Shown: in pieces, positions 50,475-57,731 of the stretch
Layout of the letters: every line of letters begins with the position of its first letter
How positions within the stretch are numbered: position 1 is the stretch's first letter
NCBI RefSeq assembly: GCF_030345335.1
Contig: NZ_JAPVRC010000004.1
Span: forward strand, 124,001 to 188,000
Source of the DNA: Halobacillus campisalis
GTDB taxonomy: Bacteria > Bacillota > Bacilli > Bacillales > Halobacillaceae
Direction: 5' to 3'
DNA length: 64,000 nucleotides
Notes under the pieces: generated by a model
The model's database searches: none
What the model saw: the letters and a program-made list of their open reading frames with translations, nothing else
What the model was told of the DNA's origin: nothing
Position numbers and translations under genes: made by a program

Positions 50475-51245
50475 ATGAATTACGTTACGACCGATTTAAA
50501 AGAGCTAGCAGCATACGCAACGTTTGAAAAACAAACGGAAATGGACGAGCAGATTTACGAGTACATCGACACCCTACGGCACTACGAAGTGCCCGAGTCA
50601 ACTATCGAGGTACTACGTTTCTTCGGACGGTCCAGCCTTCGAGTTCTGGGAGTTTCCTTTGCGAAGTACCAAACGATAGGGGAAGCGTTGCACCTGTAGA
50701 AAAGCACGGTTATAAGAGCGATAAACAGATTAGCAGATTTCGGAATGATTGAACGACTGCCAACTTTGAAGAAGTGGAAGAGATACGGAAAGGGACAAAA
50801 GCGATCCGTCAATGTAATTCGTATTCTATCGGGCGAACTGCTACCGCAGGCTGACACCGCAAAGGAAGACCGTGAAGCCAACGAAGACAAGGATAGAGCG
50901 ACAAAAGTCGACATCGAACCATCTAAGTCTAAGCATATTCAAGAGCACGTACTAGATACGACAGATGCGTTAAAACACGCCATTCCTAATAAACTCTACG
51001 AGGTGATGAGTCCGTTCTTTAACGGTGAGGGTTTATATGAGACTATCGGAGCCTTATACCGTGCTAAGGCGACAATAGACCCGACTATCCAAGCGGAGGA
51101 TCACCCCGAATACGTAGAGGCGTTCTTATCGTGTATCAGACGTTACAAAGAGGGGAAAGTACGGAATCTCCAGAGCTATCTGTACTCGGCATGGAACAAG
51201 GTTAGTCGAGGTATCTATTTACGCCGAATGGCAGACGTGTATTAG
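50475..51245 (+). pseudogene. Helix-turn-helix protein interrupted by an in-frame TAG
   Basis: ATG 50475 has AAGGAGG upstream. The frame stops at TAG 50697-50699 but resumes at once in the same frame to 51245. Joined, the flanks give TIGEALHL-(stop)-KSTVIRAINRLADFGMIERL, a continuous recognition helix of a replication/regulatory winged helix, then a 150-residue tail. Intact it would have about 256 residues. A single change (for example TCG to TAG) explains it. The product resembles mobile-element helix-turn-helix proteins with FGRSSLRVLGVS-type stretches. Two separate polypeptides (74 residues; 166 from ATG 50745) could still be made. Confidence 0.8.
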
Positions 51246-51282
51246 AGTTAGTTTAAGGCGATAATAGTACAGGTGATTAAAT

Positions 51283-51705
51283 ATGGTCGAATTCATTGTA
51301 TCTGTCACACTCTTTTTGCTGATGATCTTTACAGTATTCTGTCTAAATCGGTTTCAACCCGATCCAGAGCCGATTGAGAAATCCGAATACGGGAAATGTG
51401 AGTCTCCGATTGAAAGGCGTTTGTACAACGGCTTAGTTTCGTATGGGCTTCACCCACGCACTCAATATCCCGAGGGCAAATTTCGAATTGATATCGCGTT
51501 TCCAGGTCTAAAATTAGCGATTGAATGCGACGGTAAGGCTTTCCATTCATCGGCAGCTCAAAAGGCACACGACCGTAAGAAAGACCGATACCTCCGTAGC
51601 AAAGGGTGGAAGGTCATGCGTTTTAGTGGATCGAGGATTCATCGGAGCCTTCCGAGTGTGGTAAAGAAGATTAGCGAAGAGCTAACGAAACGGACGAATG
51701 TGTAA
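51283..51705 (+). CDS. Membrane-anchored DUF559-type endonuclease-like protein
   Basis: The 140-residue protein has one N-terminal TM helix (about 4-22), then a DUF559/Vsr-like PD-(D/E)xK fold: SPIERRLYNGL, FRIDIAFPG, LAIECDGKAFHSS and DRYLRSKGWKVMRFSGSRI. Asp in RIDIAF, Glu in IECDGK and the Lys are in place for catalysis. A nuclease-like domain held at the membrane would suit entry exclusion or DNA processing, but this is inference. The ribosome site is weak (AGGTG). Confidence 0.8.
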   Translation: MVEFIVSVTLFLLMIFTVFCLNRFQPDPEPIEKSEYGKCESPIERRLYNGLVSYGLHPRTQYPEGKFRIDIAFPGLKLAIECDGKAFHSSAAQKAHDRKKDRYLRSKGWKVMRFSGSRIHRSLPSVVKKISEELTKRTNV

Positions 51706-52084
51706 CGGGTAACGTCCTTTACCGAATTAAAGCATAATCGAGTATATAGAAAGAACTCGGAGAAATCGCCCTTTAACACGGTGGAATAGTAAAGTGGTTA
51801 GGTTCCCGATAGTTCACAAATATCGCACTCGTGGGGGTAATTGATTACCTCTATATTACGGGGAATCCGGTTCACCAGGCGACCACCTTCGAAAATACCG
51901 AGGGGGCAGCACGTATAACGAGTTTGAATAGTGCGAGTTCAACCGATGCTTTTGAATGTATGCTTTTCTGTATTTCCATACGTTATATTTCTTATAATGT
52001 AGGCGTTATTTAATTGACCGTCATATGAATGTATGGTATTATTGCGTTAATTACTTAACCGTACATTCGAAAAGGGGAGTTTTT
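51706..52084 (+). other. Gene-free stretch with possible RNA structure
   Basis: No credible gene is seen. GGTGG at 51780 and CCACC near 51890 could close a fold, with GGTTCCC against GGGGAATCC and a small GGTAAT/ATTACC hairpin inside. AGTGGTTAGG and GGTTCACC look tRNA-like in isolation, but no cloverleaf forms. Confidence 0.35.
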
Positions 52085-52660
52085 ATGACGTATGAAGGCG
52101 GAAAGAAGAACGACATTGTGAACGTGGAACCATTACGTACACCTGCGGAAATTAGGGAGTTTCGAGAAGCGCTGAAACTATCGAAGCAGGCGGATCGGAA
52201 CTTGTTACTCTTTAATCTCGGAATTAACACGGGGTTGAGAATAGGAGACATCGTTAAGCTACGAATTGAGGACGTTAAAGGCGCCTCTAGCATCGTTGTT
52301 TCAGAAGGGAAAACGAAGAAGCCTCGGAGGGTTCATTTAAACGCCATCATGGGCGACATAGCCGATTACCTATCTGATAAGCCTAACGAGGGTTGGCTCT
52401 TTCCTAGTCGAAAGGGAGACGGGCATATAACCCCAACGCAAGCCTATCGAGTCTATGCAAAGGCTGCCGATTTATTAGGACGGAAGGATATCGGAACCCA
52501 CACGGGAAGGAAGACGTTTGGATATCATTACTACCAACGTACAAAGGACGTCGCTACTTTAATGGAGATATTCAACCATTCGGATCAGGCGACGACGAAA
52601 CGGTACATAGGGATACGAGAGGACGAGATAGCGGATACCTTGAAGGACTTCCGTTTATAG
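52085..52660 (+). CDS. Second, short tyrosine recombinase
   Basis: The 191-residue protein is essentially a catalytic domain: Arg in NTGLRIGDIVKLR, Lys in EGKTKKPR, HTGRKTFGYHYY, FNHSDQATT and Tyr in KRYIGI. The N-terminal core-binding domain is very short. Such small integrase-like proteins are common in Bacillus phages and may act as resolvases or excision helpers. ATG 52085 follows AAGGGGAG. It differs clearly from the 49351 integrase. Confidence 0.9.
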   Translation: MTYEGGKKNDIVNVEPLRTPAEIREFREALKLSKQADRNLLLFNLGINTGLRIGDIVKLRIEDVKGASSIVVSEGKTKKPRRVHLNAIMGDIADYLSDKPNEGWLFPSRKGDGHITPTQAYRVYAKAADLLGRKDIGTHTGRKTFGYHYYQRTKDVATLMEIFNHSDQATTKRYIGIREDEIADTLKDFRL

Positions 52661-52667
52661 CGAACAG

Positions 52668-52700
52668 TAGGGCTGGCGGTAACACGTCAGCTCATTTTCG
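52668..52700 (+). terminator. Terminator after the second recombinase
   Basis: GGGCTGGCG-GTAACA-CGTCAGCTC, with one G-U pair, is followed by ATTTT. Confidence 0.6.
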
Positions 52701-52929
52701 TGCATTTAACCCCCCGGGGGCGTAATTTTCGCATGCGTGCTGCCGGGTCTACGAAAGTTTCCGACAAAATTTTAAATACGTCGAAGTGTCGAACGGTTTG
52801 ATCTTCGAGGAATTGACGTTCAACTATGACGGTACTGACAACGGAGTCCTTATGGACTTCGTTATTTTTTTGCGCCAAAATGTCCCACGCAGAGCTGATT
52901 AATTGGTACGTAAAAGTAGAGGACCAAAA

Positions 52930-53108
52930 ATGAATGTCCCATGTGAAGAATGTTTTGGGCTATTAGTAAGTAAGGAGTAAATTTCGGAAATGTGCAACAC
53001 GAAACGATGCTCCTGTGGTATTAGAAAGTAGGAAGAAATTATCACAAAAATGGTCCACGAAACGACGCTTTTGGGCTATTAGTAAGTAGGCGGTAAATTA
53101 ACGGAGGG
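52930..53108 (+). repeat. Three imperfect 58-bp tandem repeats with tiny ORFs
   Basis: The shared core ATTAG(T/A)AAGTA recurs at 52962, 53020 and 53078, exactly 58 bases apart; units 1 and 3 share TTTTGGGCTATTAGTAAGTA. A weaker fourth unit may precede at about 52880. Units begin near ATG codons at 52930, 52990 and 53050. The first two could encode 16- and 13-residue Cys-bearing peptides (MNVPCEECFGLLVSKE, MCNTKRCSCGIRK). No strong ribosome sites are seen. The rest of the 52701-52929 gap holds nothing I can defend. Confidence 0.6.
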
Positions 53109-53115
53109 ATTACGA

Positions 53116-53262
53116 ATGGAAAACGTAAAGCTAGGTCAACAGGTATTAGTCGGAGGGAAATACGAAAAGGTGGAAATTATACCGTCGGAAGTGGACGAAA
53201 TGAAGCGAGTTGTAAAAGGCGAGATAGGGGCGAAACTATACAAACGAATGGGAGATCCGTAG
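53116..53262 (+). CDS. Small hypothetical protein, 48 residues
   Basis: ATG 53116 follows CGGAGGGATTACGA. The protein is MENVKLGQQVLVGGKYEKVE through KLYKRMGDP. It has an N-terminal hydrophobic turn and a charged helix. No family is recognised. The last codons and the 30 bases after the stop recur as a fossil at 54082-54132, suggesting duplication of this gene end. Confidence 0.6.
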   Translation: MENVKLGQQVLVGGKYEKVEIIPSEVDEMKRVVKGEIGAKLYKRMGDP

Positions 53263-53282
53263 TTAAGTAGAGGGATAGAAAG
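53232..53282 (+). repeat. 51-bp direct repeat, copy 1
   Basis: It matches 54082-54132 at 45 of 51 positions. This copy includes the 3' end of the 48-residue gene (KLYKRMGDP and stop) plus downstream sequence. Confidence 0.8.
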
Positions 53283-53310
53283 AAGAAAATCAATCGGAGG
53301 TGATTTGTAA

Positions 53311-53487
53311 ATGGACAAGTACAAGTGCATTTTGAGTTTACGCGTAGCAAGGGGTTTAATTGCAAAGGATTATAGGTTAGTTGATATTCAACCGTCACAT
53401 AAACGTCTGGGAAAGTTAGTGTTTGTGTTTGAGAACAGCGAGCAACTGGAGAAGGATCTATCAGAATATAGAATCGGGAGCCGATAA
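53311..53487 (+). CDS. Small hypothetical protein, 58 residues (DUF5659-like)
   Basis: ATG 53311 is preceded by the near-perfect ribosome site CGGAGGTGA. The protein MDKYKCILSLRVARGLIAKD then YRLVDIQPSHKRLGKLVFVF is a compact alpha/beta pattern that I associate with DUF5659-type phage proteins (a ligand- or nucleic acid-binding guess only). It is part of the small-gene run of the element. Confidence 0.62.
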   Translation: MDKYKCILSLRVARGLIAKDYRLVDIQPSHKRLGKLVFVFENSEQLEKDLSEYRIGSR

Positions 53488-53541
53488 CCGGTTTTAATAC
53501 AGTTTCACACATCCAATTAAACTACCAAAGGGGAATGCAGA

Positions 53542-54060
53542 ATGAGTTACATTAAAGAAGTGCAAAGGTTAATTGATGATGGGCTAAACGAAGAAGCGTC
53601 GGTTCAACTGTTCCAGGTGCTAACGAATAGGTTCACGTTTGAAATGCACCGTCCAGAAACGGAAGACTTTCGAAAGGGAATTCTCGAATGCAGAAAAGAC
53701 CAACGCAAGCATTTCCGAGAGATAATTGACGGAGAATGTCGCAAGTACCCTTTTCCGATTCAATTAAACTGGAGAAACGTAAAGTTCGAGCCTAAGCGTG
53801 TGAAGAGGTGCGGTATATGCGGAGGTTATTTCTACGACGTCTCTCGGAATGGAAATAAAATCACCTGCTTTAACAACGGAATATGCGAGCACGAGCACGA
53901 GATTCGAAGAAAGCGGAAGGGAACTTTAATGGAGCCGGCTTATAAGCGGAGAGTAGACGAAATACCTATCGACTTTTCACCGGCGGAAGACGACGCTCTA
54001 GGGAACGCTATTCTCACCGAAACCGAAATGACAGCGTGGAGAAATCGGGAAACATTCTAA
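53542..54060 (+). CDS. Hypothetical zinc-ribbon-like protein, 172 residues
   Basis: The N-terminal half is helical; the middle holds CGICGG, 18 residues later CFNNGICEHEHE, a plausible zinc site (CxxC...C...C/H). The C-terminus is acidic. An AAGGGGAATGCAG site precedes the ATG. I do not recognise the family; regulation or DNA binding would suit the zinc site. Downstream lies the gene-end fossil at 54082 and a terminator. Confidence 0.72.
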   Translation: MSYIKEVQRLIDDGLNEEASVQLFQVLTNRFTFEMHRPETEDFRKGILECRKDQRKHFREIIDGECRKYPFPIQLNWRNVKFEPKRVKRCGICGGYFYDVSRNGNKITCFNNGICEHEHEIRRKRKGTLMEPAYKRRVDEIPIDFSPAEDDALGNAILTETEMTAWRNRETF

Positions 54061-54081
54061 GAAAGTTTCGAAAAATCCTAA

Positions 54082-54132
54082 GAAACTATGTAAACGAGTG
54101 GGAGATCCACAGTTAAGTAGAGGGGTAGAAAG
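54082..54132 (+). repeat. 51-bp direct repeat, copy 2 (gene-end fossil)
   Basis: It matches 53232-53282 at 45 of 51 positions. Read in frame, it still spells KLCKRVGDP, matching the KLYKRMGDP end of the 48-residue gene, but its stop is lost. It marks a past duplication or cassette exchange. Confidence 0.8.
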
Positions 54133-54172
54133 CCTTTACTTATGCATAGTCTGAGTAAGGTTTTTTTATTGT
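54133..54172 (+). terminator. Terminator after the zinc-ribbon-like gene
   Basis: CCTTTACT pairs with AGTAAGG, with a bulge and a 13-base loop, followed by T7. Confidence 0.65.
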
Positions 54173-54223
54173 GGAGAAAAGTACCAACTTGATTAGAATG
54201 ATGCACAAAAGGAGGGGTGAAGG

Positions 54224-54436
54224 ATGAACGGAGAGCTTTTCCGAACGGTCAGAAAAGTGAACGGACTCACGCAGCACGAAATGGCGAAGCGTTTGCGCGT
54301 GAGTCGCTCGTTAGTATCGAAAATAGAAGTCGATTCGAGACGAGTTAAGCCGTACATAGTTACGAGGCTATACATCGAGTTTGGCGAAGGGAATATCGCG
54401 CAAATCAAACGAGTGATAAGCGATCAAGCGAAATAA
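54224..54436 (+). CDS. XRE-type helix-turn-helix regulator, 70 residues
   Basis: Almost the whole protein is a Cro/C1-type domain: RTVRKVNGLTQHEMAKRLRV then SRSLVSKIEVDSRRV. AAAGGAGGGG precedes the ATG. It precedes the origin-like region, where two hairpins overlap a promoter (54536-54572), so I infer that it controls initiator-gene transcription. Confidence 0.85.
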   Translation: MNGELFRTVRKVNGLTQHEMAKRLRVSRSLVSKIEVDSRRVKPYIVTRLYIEFGEGNIAQIKRVISDQAK

Positions 54437-54439
54437 GGC

Positions 54440-54975
54440 AACGTATCAACGGAGGAACGGAATAACGATAAGACAACGGATATAAGCGGAACAACGGCAC
54501 AACGAGATAAACGATACAACGGATAAAAGAGAAGGTTGTTTACACAACCGAAACAAGTATAAAACTTGTTTCAAACGGAATAACCAATACATAACTCGTA
54601 CAAACGTTCTGCCCGTCCAGTCGGGAAAGTTATAACGAGTAACCGAATTAAGCGCCGGGGACGATTGGAGCGACTACAATCCTTTTATCGGGAGGCACTT
54701 CACCGTGTGAATTAGAGCCGATAGGCGTCCATTGCGCGAGGGTTGGGGTGTACCCGAGCGGGAGCGAAGCTCCTGCACTTGCACTTAAATACGTAAACCG
54801 TAATGAACCAGTATATAAGAGAAGAAGGAATTTCCCGAGAAACCGAATGAAAAACGGAGAAAAACCCAGTTAAACGTTGATATAGAAAGGTTTTAGGTGA
54901 AAAAGCGGGGTTGTAGAAGAGTGCAAAAAAGGTCATGTATTTAGGGCGAAACGCGCAAAAAAGGTCATGTATTTT
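54440..54975 (+). other. Origin-like region: AACG repeats, paired hairpins and two 20-bp direct repeats
   Basis: The gap of about 580 bases has three layers. First, AACG or AACGG occurs eight times in 75 bases (54448, 54456, 54464, 54475, 54493, 54501, 54510, 54518), mostly 8-9 apart. Second, two adjacent hairpins, GGTTGT-TTAC-ACAACC and GAAACAAGT-ATAAA-ACTTGTTTC (54534-54572). Third, GCAAAAAAGGTCATGTATTT is repeated exactly at 54923 and 54955 just before the initiator-like gene. Iteron-type origins look like this. Confidence 0.55.
54536..54572 (+). promoter_or_regulatory. Promoter overlapped by two inverted repeats
   Basis: TTGTTT (54536-54541), 16 bases, TATAAA (54558-54563). One dyad covers the -35 and the other the -10, a repressor-operator layout. 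The leader to the initiator-like gene would be about 440 bases. Confidence 0.5.
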
Positions 54976-55014
54976 ATAGGATACCCGGCAAAAACAAGAG
55001 GAAGGAAGTTGTTA

Positions 55015-55911
55015 ATGGATGAACACAACAGGAATTTAAGGAATCAAATAGACGATTTGCAGCAAGTAACGGACATCCCGGAAGGCTCGTTAATCCCGAT
55101 AGGCGGAGGCTACTCGGTAGACGAGAATGGCGAAATGTTCTACTCGGAGTCGGAGAGGTCGCGAGAGGTAAAGCGAAGGCACGCTTACAAGCAACGAGAT
55201 CAGCGACATTTTACATTTACGCGAATGGCGGAGATTCTCGAAATCACTTACGGCTTATCGAATAAGAATTGTGGTTACTTGCTCATGCTTCAACCGTATG
55301 TCCAGTATAAAACGAACATAATCGCTATGAATGGAAGGGAGCCCAAACCAATGAGTAAAAAGCAAATTGCAGAAGTATTCGGAGTACAAACAAGAACAGC
55401 GAAAAGCGCGTTGGACAAGCTAGTCGACTTCGGAGCGTTAGAAATCAACGAGGACGGCGATTATAAAATGAATGAACGGTTCCATTTCCGTAGCAAGGTT
55501 AAAGGGGACGCGGATCAGCTAGTCAAAACGTTTCATACAACATTGAAGCAGTTAAAGTTAAAACCGGCAGAACTGGGCGCGGTATACAAATTGCTTCCGT
55601 ACGTCCACTACGAAACCAATCTCGTTTGTAAGAACCCTTTCGAGGACAATCCGAATAAGGTCGAGTTCTACAACAAAAAGGACATATCGAAACTGTTCGG
55701 TATATCACCCCGCAAGGCATCCGATTTATTCGCGAAACTTACTCGAGCAGGCGTTATCGTAGAGATTAAACGCAAAGCACCGATGATGTCGGAAGCTTCG
55801 GGTGATGGCAGAGAAACGGTTATAGCGATTAATCCGAGCATCGTAACAAGGCTTCGAGGGGAGCACGATCATAAGACGTTATTACAACTATTCAATACAT
55901 CGGAATTTTAA
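55015..55911 (+). CDS. Dual winged-helix protein, probable replication initiator
   Basis: The 298-residue protein has two similar halves: GLSNKNCGYLLMLQPYVQYK followed by a helix-turn-helix (MSKKQIAEVFGVQTRTAKSA), and KPAELGAVYKLLPYVHYETN followed by another (YNKKDISKLFGISPRKASDL). Paired winged helices are the plan of plasmid Rep initiators. The iteron-like region upstream supports that role; a transcription regulator is the alternative. ATG 55015 follows GAGGAAGGAAG; the upstream ATG 54967 lies inside a 20-bp repeat. Confidence 0.7.
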   Translation: MDEHNRNLRNQIDDLQQVTDIPEGSLIPIGGGYSVDENGEMFYSESERSREVKRRHAYKQRDQRHFTFTRMAEILEITYGLSNKNCGYLLMLQPYVQYKTNIIAMNGREPKPMSKKQIAEVFGVQTRTAKSALDKLVDFGALEINEDGDYKMNERFHFRSKVKGDADQLVKTFHTTLKQLKLKPAELGAVYKLLPYVHYETNLVCKNPFEDNPNKVEFYNKKDISKLFGISPRKASDLFAKLTRAGVIVEIKRKAPMMSEASGDGRETVIAINPSIVTRLRGEHDHKTLLQLFNTSEF

Positions 55912-55925
55912 GGAGGTGCTTCCGT

Positions 55926-56138
55926 ATGAACAAGCGAGTTTATATATCGTCGCCTCGAGTCACTCAAGCACTTCTAATCGACCAGAAAATAAATCGCAGG
56001 GCGACCGGGTTGGTTACTTGGATCGGCGGGGACGAACCAGAAACCGAGGTAGAGCGTTTGTTAAAGGAACTATGCGAGCAAAGCGATATTCAGGCAACCA
56101 AAAACGGTTGGCTTTTTTATCACGCTTATAACAATTAA
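55926..56138 (+). CDS. Small hypothetical protein, 70 residues
   Basis: ATG 55926 follows AAGGAGGTGCTTCCGT. The protein is MNKRVYISSPRVTQALLIDQ and onward, ending WLFYHAYNN, of mixed alpha/beta type. It is 14 bases after the initiator-like gene, so probably co-transcribed. The 216-base ORF from 55916 is in another frame and is rejected. Function unknown. The 136 bases after it hold no gene that I can support. Confidence 0.65.
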   Translation: MNKRVYISSPRVTQALLIDQKINRRATGLVTWIGGDEPETEVERLLKELCEQSDIQATKNGWLFYHAYNN

Positions 56139-56274
56139 AAAATCGCAAACTCACGCCATTATTAATCTTAGAATATCAAACGTTGGGATAAAACGCAAGC
56201 TCCGTTGGTACGGCAATAGGAAGCCGGAGGGGCGAAGAGTCACGCATACATAACGATGAAGAGGGGGAAGACGA

Positions 56275-56403
56275 TTGACGAAACTAGAGCAGCTATTGAA
56301 GTATCTCGAAAGACTAACGGAGCTAAAGAAGGCGGATGGACAATGCAACGCCGAAATCAATAGGGTTTTACAACGAATTGACGATGAGCTAACGAAACCA
56401 TAA
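56275..56403 (+). CDS. Small helical protein, 42 residues, TTG start
   Basis: TTG 56275 follows GAGGGGGAAG. MTKLEQLLKYLERLTELKKA then DGQCNAEINRVLQRIDDELT is an amphipathic coiled-coil-like hairpin. An alternative frame from ATG 56256 gives 35 residues and looks less protein-like. The product resembles the next small protein, suggesting related subunits. Confidence 0.5.
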   Translation: MTKLEQLLKYLERLTELKKADGQCNAEINRVLQRIDDELTKP

Positions 56404-56426
56404 CTAAACGAAGAGGATGAGTGACG

Positions 56427-56546
56427 ATGAAGAAGACGAAATTTGACGAAGCAATCGAGAATAGCAAGGGAATAAGTACGAACATAGAGAAGCTAATCGC
56501 ACGTATTGACGAGATCGGACAAACGGGCGGTGCTTCGCATGAATAG
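56427..56546 (+). CDS. Small helical protein, 39 residues
   Basis: ATG 56427, GAGGATGAGTGAC upstream. MKKTKFDEAIENSKGISTNI then EKLIARIDEIGQTGGASHE. Its stop overlaps the start of the HNH gene (ATGAATAG), implying coupled translation. Confidence 0.5.
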   Translation: MKKTKFDEAIENSKGISTNIEKLIARIDEIGQTGGASHE

Positions 56547-57114
56547 AGCAACCGAGTTAAAACGCTGTTCAAAGTGCAAGCAGCCGAAGCCAATCGACGC
56601 GTTTTATAGAGAGAACCGTTCGCAATGTAAAGAATGCGAAAGGGAGCAGAAGAAGCACTTCCGCGGGAGAATTAAAGGCAAAGCGTCCCAAGCGTTGCAA
56701 GACTCGAGAAAAGCTCGGAGGAAAGCGGAAGAGTTAACGGGGGAACCGATTACGGACGAGCTAACGCTTATCCAGGTTGTTTGGACGCTCTCAAGTGCGG
56801 AATGTTCCTATTGCGGAAAAGAAATCCCCGAGAGCGAGCGAAGCCTCGATCACATTACTCCGATGAAGCACGGCGGTAGCAACACATTCGATAATATCAC
56901 CTGCGCTTGTAAATGCTGCAACGCCTCAAAAAACGACCTGCCGGCTATTCTCTTCTTACTTCAATCCGCGGAAAGCAGAGAAGCACGAAAGTTGATTGAC
57001 GGAGTTTCCCTACGAGGGCACAAGTCCTTTCACGAAGCCTTTATCGAATTGGCCGATTCAGCGAAGTTCTACTTCGACAAACGAGCGGAGCAGGCGTTGA
57101 GAGCGAATGAGTAA
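56539..57114 (+). CDS. HNH endonuclease with N-terminal zinc ribbon
   Basis: The 191-residue protein has an N-terminal four-Cys motif (CSKCKQPK, then CKECER), a basic linker, and an HNH domain with CSYCGKEI, SLDHITPMKHGG, FDNIT and CKCCNASKND. The DH, N and CxxC elements are intact. HNH proteins of phages and islands act in packaging, homing or DNA breaks; with no terminase nearby the role is open. ATG 56539 is chosen because the frame from 56506 begins inside the previous gene. Confidence 0.85.
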   Translation: MNRATELKRCSKCKQPKPIDAFYRENRSQCKECEREQKKHFRGRIKGKASQALQDSRKARRKAEELTGEPITDELTLIQVVWTLSSAECSYCGKEIPESERSLDHITPMKHGGSNTFDNITCACKCCNASKNDLPAILFLLQSAESREARKLIDGVSLRGHKSFHEAFIELADSAKFYFDKRAEQALRANE

Positions 57115-57262
57115 CCCGATATACAGCGACAACAGGAAAATGCTCCGAAAGTTACTCGATGACGGAAGGTACGAAGCTACAGCGGAAGTTTATAGAGAGG
57201 GAATATTAATCGCAGCATTGTTTCAGCGAGTCGAGCGAGGTGATTCGTTTGTTAACCGATGA
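57107..57262 (+). CDS. Small hypothetical protein, 51 residues
   Basis: ATG 57107 overlaps the HNH stop by 8 bases, and the end overlaps the next gene by 23. MSNPIYSDNRKMLRKLLDDG then RYEATAEVYREGILIAALFQ is helical. The tight overlaps and coding character support a gene; no family is recognised. Confidence 0.5.
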   Translation: MSNPIYSDNRKMLRKLLDDGRYEATAEVYREGILIAALFQRVERGDSFVNR

Positions 57263-57593
57263 TATAAAACGGAAGGTAAAGACAGATTGCGCGACTTATG
57301 CGGGGTGTGGTCGCTGCCTACTCGATAGAGCTTGCCCGTTTTTCGAGGACACGGAGGGCGCCCGATGCCCGTACTTCGAAAAATACGTTCTCCCGTCCGA
57401 CGATCAATTAGAGGTTCGTTACTGGCAATCGTTCGGCGTTTCGTATTGGGGCGATAGCTCGAAGCTATGTAAGAGATGCGAAAACCTCTTTGCTCCTGGC
57501 GATCAAACTAAGCGTCAGTATTGCGATAATTGCCGGGTTGAACAGCAACGCGATAAGGATCGGAAGAGGAAACGAGAACAGCGGAAGAAGTAA
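57240..57593 (+). CDS. Cys-rich hypothetical protein, 117 residues
   Basis: Two Cys clusters stand out: CATYAGCGRCLLDRACPFFE with ARCPYFE, and LCKRCENLFAPGDQTKRQYC with DNCR. The latter is a four-Cys zinc ribbon like those in phage VRR or DNA-binding proteins. The C-terminal 20 residues are strongly basic. GTG 57240 is used; TTG 57249 has better spacing from GCGAGG and is equally likely. The function is unknown; nucleic acid binding is inferred. Confidence 0.68.
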   Translation: MIRLLTDDIKRKVKTDCATYAGCGRCLLDRACPFFEDTEGARCPYFEKYVLPSDDQLEVRYWQSFGVSYWGDSSKLCKRCENLFAPGDQTKRQYCDNCRVEQQRDKDRKRKREQRKK

Positions 57594-57601
57594 GGGGTTG
57601 T

Positions 57602-57715
57602 ATGTCACGGATAGTAAGGCGAAATAGCCCGTTTAAAGCGTCTAAGAGAACCGTACAGACGTTCTATGAATTGCAGGTGTATTTACCTTCAAACCCCCTA
57701 TGTCACGTATTTTGA
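57602..57715 (+). CDS. Possible 37-residue basic peptide
   Basis: ATG 57602 with AAGGGG close upstream. MSRIVRRNSPFKASKRTVQT then FYELQVYLPSNPLCHVF. It fills the gap between two better genes. The ribosome spacing is short; translation is uncertain. Confidence 0.3.
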   Translation: MSRIVRRNSPFKASKRTVQTFYELQVYLPSNPLCHVF

Positions 57716-57731
57716 GGGAGGGAAGACGGCA

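Noticed and set aside
51775-51895. tRNA in the element, suggested by AGTGGTTAGG and GGTTCACC
   Set aside because: No acceptor stem or proper anticodon arm could be paired.
52687-52878. 63-codon minus-strand ORF after the second recombinase
   Set aside because: It starts with TTG without a ribosome site and competes with an equally open plus-strand frame; neither is convincing.
53177-53512. 111-codon minus-strand ORF in the small-gene run
   Set aside because: It is antisense to the 58-residue gene that has a near-perfect ribosome site; it has no site of its own.
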